Positions 43,509 through 51,157 of a DNA stretch of 64,000 nt are shown piece after piece. Each line of letters starts with the position of its first letter. Within the stretch, counting starts at the first letter, position 1. The DNA is taken from contig NZ_AUDU01000046.1 of the NCBI RefSeq assembly GCF_000425625.1, forward strand, positions 1 through 64,000, in the 5' to 3' direction. The notes under the pieces were generated by a model. The model did no database searches. It worked only from the letters and a program-made list of their open reading frames with translations, and was not told the origin of the DNA. The position numbers and the translations under genes were made by a program. The stretch comes from Stutzerimonas azotifigens DSM 17556. Lineage in GTDB: Bacteria > Pseudomonadota > Gammaproteobacteria > Pseudomonadales > Pseudomonadaceae.

Positions 43509-44815
43509 TGCACCTGCTGCGCCTCGCCCTGGCCAGCCTGGCCAACCGCCGCTTCATCGCCGTGCTGACGGTCTTCGCCATCGCCCTGTCGGTCGCCCTG
43601 CTGCTGGCCGTCGAACGCGTGCGCACAGAGGCGCGCGCCAGCTTCGCCAGCACCATCAGCGGCACCGACCTGGTGGTCGGCGCCCGCTCCGGCTCGGTCA
43701 ACCTGCTCCTGTATTCGGTGTTCCGCATCGGCAATGCGACCAACAACATCCGCTGGGAAAGCTTCGAGCACTTCGCCAACCACCCGCAGGTGAGCTGGGC
43801 CATCCCGCTCTCGCTCGGCGACTCGCACCGCGGCTACCGCGTGCTCGGCACCAGCCAGGCGTACTTCGAGCACTACCGCTACGGCCGTCGCCAGGCCCTG
43901 CAGCTGGCCGAGGGCCGCCCGTTCGGCGGCGACCCGTTCGAGGTGGTTCTCGGCGCCGAGGTGGCGCGCACGCTGGGCTATCAACTTGGCAGCGAGCTGG
44001 TGCTGGCGCACGGCGTGGCCCGGGTCAGCCTGGTGGAGCACGACGACAAGCCGTTCACCGTGGTGGGCATACTCGCCCCCACCGGAACGCCGGTGGACCG
44101 CACCCTGCACATCTCGCTGGCCGGCATGGAGGCGCTGCACGTCGACTGGCGCAACGGCGTTCCCGCCCAGGGTGCGGCCCGGATCGATGCCGAACGCGTG
44201 CGCGCCCTGCTGCGCGATTGCCAGAACGGCCCAGACGACGCCTGCCGGAGCATCCTGCAGCCTAAGGCGATTACCGCCTTCCTGCTCGGGCTGAACAACC
44301 GCGTCGCCACCTTCGGCCTGCAGCGCGCGATCAATGAGTACCGCGGCGAGCCGCTGCTGGCGATCCTCCCCGGGGTGGCGCTGCAGGAGCTGTGGAGCCT
44401 GATGAGCGTGGCCGAGCGCGCGCTCTTCGTGGTCTCACTGTTCGTGGTGCTGACCGGCCTGGTGGGCATGCTCACGGCGATCCTCGCCAGCCTCGCCGAG
44501 CGCCGGCGGGAAATGGCGATCCTGCGTTCGGTGGGCGCGCGGCCATGGCACATCGGCGGCCTGCTGATGCTCGAGGCCACCGCCCTGGCGCTGGCCGGCA
44601 TCGCCCTCGGCCTCGGCCTGCTCTACCTCGGCATCGCCCTGGCGCAGGCGCCGCTGCAGGCGCACTATGGGCTCTACCTGCCGCTGGCGCTGCCGAGCCT
44701 GCACGAATGGCAGCTGCTGGGCGGTATCCTCTGCGCCGCTATCCTGATGGGCCTCGTACCGGCCTGGCGCGCCTACCGGCAGTCGCTGGCGGACGGGCTG
44801 TCCATCCACCTGTGA
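43508..44815 (+). CDS. MacB/FtsX-type ABC permease of the zinc operon
   Basis: A 435-residue permease with one N-terminal span (about 12-35), a long periplasmic domain (about 40-300) and three C-terminal spans forming the FtsX core, with the ILASLAERRREMAILRSVGARPWHIGGLL coupling region (key residues ERRREMAILRSVGA). It pairs with the preceding ATPase. This architecture is mechanotransmission rather than classic import. A MacB-like role in envelope zinc homeostasis is inference. Confidence 0.92.
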   Translation: MHLLRLALASLANRRFIAVLTVFAIALSVALLLAVERVRTEARASFASTISGTDLVVGARSGSVNLLLYSVFRIGNATNNIRWESFEHFANHPQVSWAIPLSLGDSHRGYRVLGTSQAYFEHYRYGRRQALQLAEGRPFGGDPFEVVLGAEVARTLGYQLGSELVLAHGVARVSLVEHDDKPFTVVGILAPTGTPVDRTLHISLAGMEALHVDWRNGVPAQGAARIDAERVRALLRDCQNGPDDACRSILQPKAITAFLLGLNNRVATFGLQRAINEYRGEPLLAILPGVALQELWSLMSVAERALFVVSLFVVLTGLVGMLTAILASLAERRREMAILRSVGARPWHIGGLLMLEATALALAGIALGLGLLYLGIALAQAPLQAHYGLYLPLALPSLHEWQLLGGILCAAILMGLVPAWRAYRQSLADGLSIHL

Positions 44816-44823
44816 GAGCTTCC

Positions 44824-45354
44824 ATGCGTTCTTCGTTTGCCGCCTTCGCCCTGTGCGCCGCCTGCCTGGCGGCGTCCTTCACGACCCTGGCCGAGCCGCG
44901 CGAGCTGCAGTGGCACGAACTGGTGCCGGCGGATGCGCCGCCGCCCGAGCCGCCGGTGGCGCTGCACGACCTGTCGCAACTGGCCGACGTGTTGGCCGCG
45001 GAAAGCGGGCCGGCGGCGCAGCAGCAGTCGCCCGCCGCGCCGGTGGTGCCGGAACTCGACGGGCAGGAGGTGCGCCTCCCGGGCTACGTGGTGCCGCTGG
45101 AAATGCTGGACGACGGGCGCGTGGTGGAATTCCTGCTGGTGCCCTACTTCGGCGCCTGCATCCATGTGCCACCGCCGCCCTCGAACCAGATCGTGCATGT
45201 GCGCACCGACCAGGCCTTCCAGCTCGAAGCGCTCTGGCAGCCGTTCTGGGCCGAAGGCCGGCTGCGCGTGGAACAGGTCAGCAGTGACCTCGCCGAGGCC
45301 GGCTACCGGATGCAGGCCGAGCGCATCTACCCCTACGAACTCTCCGGCGGCTGA
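44824..45354 (+). CDS. DUF3299 periplasmic protein, last gene of the zinc operon
   Basis: A 176-residue exported protein with a signal peptide to about residue 23 and a DUF3299 domain: VRLPGYVVPLE, FLLVPYFGACIHVPPPPSNQIVHV (a Cys-His-containing segment) and RMQAERIYPYEL at the end. The CIHVPPPP motif could bind a metal. It matches the PAO1 PA4066 position. Its stop is 9 nt from the stop of the convergent TPR gene. Confidence 0.9.
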   Translation: MRSSFAAFALCAACLAASFTTLAEPRELQWHELVPADAPPPEPPVALHDLSQLADVLAAESGPAAQQQSPAAPVVPELDGQEVRLPGYVVPLEMLDDGRVVEFLLVPYFGACIHVPPPPSNQIVHVRTDQAFQLEALWQPFWAEGRLRVEQVSSDLAEAGYRMQAERIYPYELSGG

Positions 45355-45363
45355 GGCCGCGGG

Positions 45364-46458
45364 TCAGTCGACCCGGGCCAGTTGCCGCCGCTCGCGCTCG
45401 AAGCTCAGCTCGCCTTCGGCCCACTCGCGCCAGGCGCGTACCTGCGAGCGCTCGGCGCCGGCCTGTTCGGCACGCTTCAGGGCATCCAGCCCGGCCTGCC
45501 AGCGCGCCTGCTCGAGCTCCAGCTGGGCGAGGTTCATCCAGTGCTTGGCGCTTCCGGAGCGGCCGGCCAGCCGCCGGTAGATCTGCGCCGCCTGGTCACG
45601 CTCGCGGGCCTGCCACCAGAGCATGCCGAGCCGTTCCTCGCGCGTCGCGGTACGCGCCAGCAGGCCGCTCTTCAGCATGCCTTCGAGCATCCGCGCACCC
45701 TGCCACGGCTGCCCGGCGGCGCTGGCCATCAGCACCAGGTTGTCCAGCTGCGATTCGTCGAAGGCCACGCCCTTGAGCTGGGCGGCGCGCAGGGTGCCGA
45801 GCGCCTTCTCCTCGTCGCCGGCGAGCTGCTGCAACCCGGCCAGCTGCCACCAGTCGCGCGCGCGGTCCGGATGCCGGGCCAGCAGCCGACGCTGCCAGCG
45901 CTGGGCGGCGTCGTAGCGCTCGAGCTCGGCGTTTCCGGCGACCAGGAACTGTAGCCAGGCGTCGTCTGCCTGCGGATGGGTCTTCAGGTAGCGCTCGGCG
46001 AGCGGCAGCGCCTTGCTGTGCTGGCCGAGGCCCTGGTAGGCCTGCACCAGCATCTTCAGCAGGTCTTCGTCGGGGTTGGCCGGCAGCGGGCTGAGCAGCT
46101 GCACCACCTTGCCGAAGCGGCCTTCCACCAGATTCAGGCGCGCCAGGTTGAGGCGTTCGTTGGCTTGCGCGGTGGCGTCGAGCTTGCCGCTGTCGACGGC
46201 CTTCTCCAGCCACTGCAGGGCCTGGCGATTGTCGCCGCGGGCCCAGGCGAGGTAGCCGAGGCTGCGCCACAACAGTGCCTGCTCGAAACTGCCGGGGCGG
46301 GCCTCGGCGCCTTCCAGCGCCTCGCGCGCGGCCTCGTAGCGCCCCGCCTCCTGCGCGTGCCGCGCCGTCTCGAGCGCGCGCAGCACGGCGGCGTCGATGC
46401 TCTGGGCGGCCTGGACCGGGGTCAGGGTGATGAGGAGCAGGAGCAGCAGGTATCGCAT
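45364..46458 (-). CDS. TPR-repeat periplasmic protein of the TonB2 operon
   Basis: A 364-residue exported protein: signal peptide about 1-18 (MRYLLLLLLITLTPVQA), then tetratricopeptide-like helices through most of the length (for example LLWRSLGYLAWARGDNRQALQW and ALPLAERYLKTHPQADDAWL). In Vibrio-type TonB2 clusters a TPR protein closes the operon; its exact role is unclear. It starts 1 nt after the tonB2 stop, so it is translated with it. Confidence 0.85.
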   Translation of the reverse strand: MRYLLLLLLITLTPVQAAQSIDAAVLRALETARHAQEAGRYEAAREALEGAEARPGSFEQALLWRSLGYLAWARGDNRQALQWLEKAVDSGKLDATAQANERLNLARLNLVEGRFGKVVQLLSPLPANPDEDLLKMLVQAYQGLGQHSKALPLAERYLKTHPQADDAWLQFLVAGNAELERYDAAQRWQRRLLARHPDRARDWWQLAGLQQLAGDEEKALGTLRAAQLKGVAFDESQLDNLVLMASAAGQPWQGARMLEGMLKSGLLARTATREERLGMLWWQARERDQAAQIYRRLAGRSGSAKHWMNLAQLELEQARWQAGLDALKRAEQAGAERSQVRAWREWAEGELSFERERRQLARVD

Positions 46459-46459
46459 C

Positions 46460-47161
46460 TCAGTCTCCTTGCAGGCGGAAATGAAGGGTCTTCATCGCTT
46501 CGCGCGACACCGCCGAGCCGTTCTCGGTGCGCGGCGCGAAGCGCCAGCGCGAAGCGGCGCGACGGGCCTCGCGATCGAACACGTTGCGCGGCGAGGCTTC
46601 GAGGACGCGGATGTTTTCCACCCGGCCTTCGGCAGTGATGGTGAAGGCCAGCTTGATATGGCCCTCGATGCCCTGCTGCCGGGCTCGGTAGGGGTACTCG
46701 GGGCGCACGTCGTTGAGCGGCATCACCTCCTGCTCAGGGCCGCCGGCCTGCCCGCCTCCGGCGGCAGCATCGCTGGCCGGCGCGGGGGCTGCCGGCGCCG
46801 GCGCGGGAGCAGGCGCGGCGCTGAGCCCGGCCAGGTCCGGCGTCGGCGCGGCGGCGACAGCCAACCCGGTGTTCAGGGTCGGCAGCTGCAGGTCGAGCTT
46901 CGGCAGGTTGCTGCTGGTGGTCATCGGCCTGGGCGTCTGCGGCGTCGGCGGCTGGGGCGTCTCCGGCCTCGGCGGCTGGGGCGCCTGCCGCCGCGAACGC
47001 GGCGCGCTCTGTTCGTTGCGCCCGTCCATGCGGATGAAACTGGCGACCGTCACAGGCTCCTCGACCACTTCGCTACGCGGCGGGCTGACCATGCCGAGCA
47101 TGAGCAGGAACAGCCCCAGCGCCACCAGGCAGGCGGCGACGAACGACACCGCCAGGCGCAT
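46460..47161 (-). CDS. tonB2: TonB-family energy transducer (TonB2 type)
   Basis: The 233-residue product has an N-terminal anchor (about 4-24), a Pro/Gln-rich spacer (about 50-80), an Ala/Pro stretch and a C-terminal TonB domain (about 150-233) with DVRPEYPYRARQQGIEGHIKL and RRAASRWRFAP. It carries proton-motive energy from ExbB/ExbD to outer-membrane receptors. The start overlaps the exbD2 stop by 1 nt. There is no receptor gene in this operon; btuB lies 37 kb away. Confidence 0.93.
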   Translation of the reverse strand: MRLAVSFVAACLVALGLFLLMLGMVSPPRSEVVEEPVTVASFIRMDGRNEQSAPRSRRQAPQPPRPETPQPPTPQTPRPMTTSSNLPKLDLQLPTLNTGLAVAAAPTPDLAGLSAAPAPAPAPAAPAPASDAAAGGGQAGGPEQEVMPLNDVRPEYPYRARQQGIEGHIKLAFTITAEGRVENIRVLEASPRNVFDREARRAASRWRFAPRTENGSAVSREAMKTLHFRLQGD

Positions 47162-47574
47162 CAGCGCGCTCCCGTGGTCGCCGCCAGGGCGACGTCTTCG
47201 ACACCCGCCTGGCGGGCCTGATCCATGACCTCGACCACCAGCCCGGTGCGGGCGTCCTGGTCGGCCTGGACCACCACGGCGCCGTCCGGCTGGTCGACGC
47301 GCAGGCGCTCGACATGGGCGCGCACGCTGCGCACGTCGACCACCTGCTTGTCGATCCATACCTCGCCGTTGGCGGTGACGGCGATGAGGATGTTGCCCTT
47401 GTCCTGGGCGCTGGCGGTGTCCGCCTGCGGGCGGTCGACTTCGACGCCCGACTCCTTGATGAAGGAGCTGGTGACGATGAAGAAGATCAGCATGATGAAG
47501 ACCACGTCGAGCATCGGCGTGAGGTCGATGCCGGTGTCTTCTTCCTGCTGGTAGTGATGGCGACGCATGCGCAT
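47161..47574 (-). CDS. exbD2: Biopolymer transport protein ExbD (TonB2 system)
   Basis: A 137-residue inner-membrane protein with one span (about 20-36) carrying the essential aspartate D23 in PMLDVVFIMLIFFIV, and a periplasmic domain. It forms the proton-using stator with ExbB. It is shorter than the ExbD of the classic TonB1 system, as usual for TonB2 clusters. It follows exbB2 after a 12-bp gap. Confidence 0.94.
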   Translation of the reverse strand: MRMRRHHYQQEEDTGIDLTPMLDVVFIMLIFFIVTSSFIKESGVEVDRPQADTASAQDKGNILIAVTANGEVWIDKQVVDVRSVRAHVERLRVDQPDGAVVVQADQDARTGLVVEVMDQARQAGVEDVALAATTGAR

Positions 47575-47586
47575 CGTGGTTTTACC

Positions 47587-48132
47587 TCAGTCGTGACGCA
47601 GCTGGTCGGCCAGCCGGTCGAGCGCCTGGCGGGCAATGCGCTCGAGGCGCGCCAGGCTGAACAGTCCCGTGATCGCCAGCACCATGCCGGCCATTGTCGG
47701 CAGGGTCGCCTGCCAGACGCCCGCGGCCATCCCGCGCGGGTTGCCGGTGCCGGCGAGCGCCAGCACGTCGAATACCGCGATCATCCCGGTGACGGTGCCG
47801 AGCAGGCCGAGCAGCGGGTATAGCGCCACCAGGGTCTTGCTCAGCCGCAACGGCCCGGCCAGCTGCTGCTGCGCCTGCGCCAGCCAGGCCTGGCGCACCG
47901 CACGCTGCCAGCGACCATCCGGCCCCCGCAGCTGCTGCCAGGCCTGCCGGCGCGCCTCTACCCAGCGCGGAAACACCCGGCGCATGAACCACAGGCGCTC
48001 GAACGCCAGCGTCCAGTACAGGACGCAGAGCGCCGCCAGCGCCCACATCACCACACCGCCGGCCGCCATGAAGTCGAGCAGCGCATGGCCGCCGTCGATC
48101 AGTCGCAACCACTGGGTGTGGAAATCAGTCAC
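47587..48132 (-). CDS. exbB2: MotA/TolQ/ExbB proton channel protein ExbB2
   Basis: A 181-residue proton-channel subunit with three spans (about 22-43, 103-125 and 145-165); LYPLLGLLGTVTGMIAVF and TLPTMAGMVLAITGL are the family channel helices. The GTG at 48132 gives the normal length and overlaps ttpC by 8 nt; the frame opens 10 codons earlier with an ATG that I consider less likely. Confidence 0.92.
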   Translation of the reverse strand: MTDFHTQWLRLIDGGHALLDFMAAGGVVMWALAALCVLYWTLAFERLWFMRRVFPRWVEARRQAWQQLRGPDGRWQRAVRQAWLAQAQQQLAGPLRLSKTLVALYPLLGLLGTVTGMIAVFDVLALAGTGNPRGMAAGVWQATLPTMAGMVLAITGLFSLARLERIARQALDRLADQLRHD

Positions 48133-49471
48133 GGCGCGGCGCTCCGGACAGGTGCAGCGCAATCAGCCCGGCGCTCTGCTGTTCGAGCAGCTGGATCAGC
48201 GCCTTGCTGCGGCTGGCCAGCAGGCTGTGCAGGAACAGCAGCGGAATGGCCACCACCAGCCCCAGGACGGTGGTCACAAGCGCCTGGGAGATGCCGTCGG
48301 CCATCAGCCGGGAGTCGCCGCCGCCGCTCTGGGTGATCGCCTGGAAGGTCACGATCATGCCGGTGACGGTCCCCAGCAGCCCGAGCAGCGGCGCCACCGC
48401 GCTGAGCAGCTTGAGCAGCGGCTGGCCGCGCTCGAGCGGCGGGGTCTCCTGCAGGATCGCTTCGTCGAGTTTGAGCTCTAGCGTCTCGAGATCGCTGAGC
48501 TGGGGATTGGGGCCGAGCACGCCGATGACACGACCGAGCGGGTTGTCGTCCTGCGGGCGGCTCAGGTCATCGAGCTGCCGGTTGATCCGGCGCCTGATGC
48601 GCGCCAGGTAGATCATCCGCCAGGCGGCGAGAATCAGACCGAATACCCCGAGCACGACGATCACCCAGCCGACCAGCCCGCCTTGCTGCAGACGATCCCA
48701 CAGCTGTGGCTGACGCTGCAGCTGCACCAGCAGGGTGCCACGGGTGGGGTCGATCGGCAGGGTCGAGAGCGCCGCGTCGGTCGTCAGATAGTCCTCGACC
48801 AGATCGCCGCTGCCCGGCTGTCGCGGCGGTGCCAGCAGCTGGCCGGCGTCGGCGTCGTAGCGCAGGAAGCGCTCGCCGGCGAAGGCCGAGAAGCCGCCGA
48901 CGCGCAGCACCGGCTGGGTCACGCGCTGGCCGTCGGACTCGACCACCGGCAGCTCGACCTGCTCGATGCGGCCGCTGGCGGCGAGGTCTTCCAGCACGGT
49001 CATCCAGAAGCCTTCCAGGTCCTCGGCAGACGGCAGCGCCCGGCTCTCGGCCAGGTGCAGCAGCCGCTGCAGGCGCTCCGGGTACTGCACATTGAGCAGG
49101 CTGTCGCGCCACTGCCCGGCGATGTCGCCGGCGCTCTGGCGGACCACGCCGAACAGCTCGCCCAGGTGCCCGACGCGCTGGGCGAGGAGTTTCTCCTGCT
49201 CGGCCAGCTCGGTTTCCTGGCGGTCGAACTCGGCCTTCAGCCGCTCCGCTTCGGCCTGCTGTTCCTTGAGGGCCTGGCGCGCCTGCGCCAGCCGCGCCTG
49301 CTGCTGGCCGCGGTCGGCGAGAAACGCCTGCTCGCGCGCCTGCATGGCGCTGACCTCGGCCTGGCGCTCGCTGCGAATGCGCTGCAGCAGCTGGTCGGGC
49401 GTCAGCGGCTCGGCGGCCTGGGCCAGGCCGGCGAACAGGCCGGCGAGCAGCAGAATGATCGGGCGGGTCAT
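48125..49471 (-). CDS. ttpC: TtpC-like large MotA/TolQ/ExbB-domain protein
   Basis: A 448-residue protein combining an N-terminal signal (about 1-19), a long Gln/Glu-rich coiled coil (about 30-105), a soluble domain, an inner-membrane span (about 268-290) and a C-terminal MotA/TolQ/ExbB domain (LLSAVAPLLGLLGTVTGMIVTF and ALVTTVLGLVVAIPLLFLHS). This is the layout of Vibrio TtpC, required for TonB2 function. It overlaps DUF3450 by 4 nt upstream and exbB2 by 8 nt downstream. Confidence 0.9.
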   Translation of the reverse strand: MTRPIILLLAGLFAGLAQAAEPLTPDQLLQRIRSERQAEVSAMQAREQAFLADRGQQQARLAQARQALKEQQAEAERLKAEFDRQETELAEQEKLLAQRVGHLGELFGVVRQSAGDIAGQWRDSLLNVQYPERLQRLLHLAESRALPSAEDLEGFWMTVLEDLAASGRIEQVELPVVESDGQRVTQPVLRVGGFSAFAGERFLRYDADAGQLLAPPRQPGSGDLVEDYLTTDAALSTLPIDPTRGTLLVQLQRQPQLWDRLQQGGLVGWVIVVLGVFGLILAAWRMIYLARIRRRINRQLDDLSRPQDDNPLGRVIGVLGPNPQLSDLETLELKLDEAILQETPPLERGQPLLKLLSAVAPLLGLLGTVTGMIVTFQAITQSGGGDSRLMADGISQALVTTVLGLVVAIPLLFLHSLLASRSKALIQLLEQQSAGLIALHLSGAPRRD

Positions 49472-50235
49472 CGAGCGGACTCCTGCTCCAGGGTGCGGAC
49501 GGGCAGTTCGAGGTAGGCCGGGGCCTGCTGCTGGCGGGCGATGGCGATGGCCTGGGTGATCGGCCGGCGGGCGCTCGAATCGAGCGTCTCCCACTGGCGG
49601 GTGGCGGGGTTCCACCAGCCGCTCTCGTGGGCATCGAGGGTCTGGTAGTAGAGCATGGTGCGACCGAGGCGCAGGAACTCGACGCTGCGCGGCTCGCCCT
49701 CGCCCGGCAGTTCGCCGCGCCAGGCCTCCAGCGTGCGGCCGTAATCGCTCTCGATCTGGTAGGCCTCGAGGATGCGCCGGTACTTCTCGGCCAGACTGAC
49801 GTCGGCACGCGGCAGCAGTTCACGCAGGCCGTCCAGCCGGTCGGCGCGCTCCTGCGGGAGGAACGGCAGGTCGGCGGCGACGAATTCGCCGAGCACCTCG
49901 ACCATCCGCCGCATCAGAGGGGTGACGGCCTCCTGGGTGCGCTCGATGCCTTCGAGCTGCCGTTCGAAGCTGGCCAGCTCCTTGCGCTGCGCCTCGGTGA
50001 GCTCTCGGAGCTGGGCGTTGTAGGCCTTCAGCGCCTCGGCCTGCTGCAGCGCGCTGCGGAACTCGGTCAGCGCCTCCCGAGTCGCATCGTCCAGTTGTTC
50101 GATGCGCGCCTGCGACGCACTGGCCTCCTCGGCCAGCCGCTGGCTCTCGTCGAGCGCCGCGTCAAGCGCAGCGGCCTGGGCCTGCGCGCAGCACAGTGTA
50201 GCAACCGCCAGCGAGCGGAATAGGAATGCGGGCAT
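49468..50235 (-). CDS. DUF3450 periplasmic coiled-coil protein
   Basis: A 255-residue exported protein: signal to about residue 20 (CCAQAQAA), coiled coil over about 25-105, then a globular part with RRMVEVLGEFVAADLPFLPQERADRL (key block ADLPFLPQERADRL) and LRLGRTMLYYQTLDAHESGWW. DUF3450 genes habitually lead TtpC-ExbB2-ExbD2-TonB2 operons. ATG 50235 gives a proper signal peptide; the frame runs 23 codons further upstream through the promoter. Confidence 0.9.
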   Translation of the reverse strand: MPAFLFRSLAVATLCCAQAQAAALDAALDESQRLAEEASASQARIEQLDDATREALTEFRSALQQAEALKAYNAQLRELTEAQRKELASFERQLEGIERTQEAVTPLMRRMVEVLGEFVAADLPFLPQERADRLDGLRELLPRADVSLAEKYRRILEAYQIESDYGRTLEAWRGELPGEGEPRSVEFLRLGRTMLYYQTLDAHESGWWNPATRQWETLDSSARRPITQAIAIARQQQAPAYLELPVRTLEQESAR

Positions 50236-50263
50236 GAGGGTCCTTGCAAAGCGACTGTAATAC

Positions 50264-50283
50264 AGAAAGAGAAACATTATCAT
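50264..50283 (-). promoter_or_regulatory. Probable Fur box ahead of the TonB2 operon
   Basis: On the minus strand TGATAATGTTTCTCTTTCT differs at two bases from the common Fur-site form GATAATGATTCTCATT. It lies about 30 bases upstream of the DUF3450 start, a place where it would cover the promoter. Iron-repressed TonB systems are known in the family, so the call is reasonable but rests on one site read by eye. Confidence 0.5.
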
Positions 50284-50339
50284 CTGCACCGGTGAGCAAC
50301 GCAACCCGGACGAAGTGCCGCGGTCAGGCGGGCGCTTTA

Positions 50340-50388
50340 TTGAGCTGGATCAAGATGGCTCGGGGCTCGAGTCATAAGAATGACGTCA
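50340..50388 (+). promoter_or_regulatory. Anr/FNR-type box and promoter for ompW
   Basis: TTGAGCTGGATCAA (50340-50353) matches the Anr/FNR consensus TTGAT-N4-ATCAA with one mismatch. Its centre is 41.5 bases from a predicted start near 50388, with AAGAAT (50376-50381) as the -10, the usual class II activator layout. In P. aeruginosa the ompW homologue oprG is Anr-dependent, which supports oxygen-limited induction here. Confidence 0.7.
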
Positions 50389-50419
50389 CTGCAACAGACC
50401 GCCCACGATGGAGCTCACT

Positions 50420-51106
50420 ATGCGCAAGTCCCTGTTCACCCTGTCCGCGCTCGCCCTGGCGCTGGCCGCCCCCCTCGCCCAGGCCCACCAGGCCGGCGAC
50501 ATCATCGTCCGCGCTGGCGCGGTCACCGTGGATCCGCATGAGGACAGCAGCGACATCTACGTGGGCGCACTGGGCACCAGCGTAGCCGGGACCAAGGCCA
50601 CACTGGACAGCAACACCCAGCTCGGCCTGAACTTCGCCTACATGCTGACCGACAAGGTCGGCATCGAGCTGCTGGCGGCAACGCCGTTCAGCCATGACGT
50701 CGGCGTCAAGGGCATGCCGGGGGGCTTCGCCGGCCTGAACGGCAAGCTCGGCAGCCTCAAGCACCTGCCGCCGACGCTGAGCGTCATCTACTACCCGCTA
50801 GACAGCGGCTCGTCCTTCCAGCCCTACCTGGGGGCCGGCATCAACTACACCTGGTTCTTCGATACCGAGCTGAGCAGCAGCGCTGAAGGCAAGGGTTTCA
50901 GCGGTCTCGATGTCCAGGATTCCTGGGGCCTGGCCGCTCAGGTGGGCATGGACTACATGCTGACCGACAGCCTGATGCTCAACGCCCAGGTGCGCTACAT
51001 CGACATCGACACCACCGGCACCACCAACTTCGGTGGCGCCAAGGTCAAGGTCGATCTGGACGTCGACCCCTTCGTCTACATGGTCGGCCTCGGCTACAAG
51101 TTCTAA
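50420..51106 (+). CDS. ompW: OmpW-family outer-membrane protein (OprG-like)
   Basis: A 228-residue eight-stranded beta-barrel thought to let small hydrophobic compounds cross the outer membrane. The signal peptide is about 1-22 (ending LAQAH), the barrel shows LGTSVAGTKATLDSNTQLG, HLPPTLSVIYYPLD, YLGAGINYTWFF and the terminal YMVGLGYKF with C-terminal Phe for BAM recognition. The ATG at 50420, with GGAG seven bases upstream, is preferred to the one at 50408. A strong terminator follows. Confidence 0.93.
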   Translation: MRKSLFTLSALALALAAPLAQAHQAGDIIVRAGAVTVDPHEDSSDIYVGALGTSVAGTKATLDSNTQLGLNFAYMLTDKVGIELLAATPFSHDVGVKGMPGGFAGLNGKLGSLKHLPPTLSVIYYPLDSGSSFQPYLGAGINYTWFFDTELSSSAEGKGFSGLDVQDSWGLAAQVGMDYMLTDSLMLNAQVRYIDIDTTGTTNFGGAKVKVDLDVDPFVYMVGLGYKF

Positions 51107-51121
51107 TCGCCGACCGCGGAC

Positions 51122-51155
51122 AGGAAAGGCGCCCGATGGGCGCCTTTCCTTTTTC
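51122..51155 (+). terminator. Rho-independent terminator after ompW
   Basis: A perfect 13-bp stem (AGGAAAGGCGCCC with GGGCGCCTTTCCT) and GAT loop are followed by TTTTT. It begins 16 bases past the ompW stop and can also serve the convergent epimerase gene ending at 51158. Confidence 0.93.
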
Positions 51156-51157
51156 CC

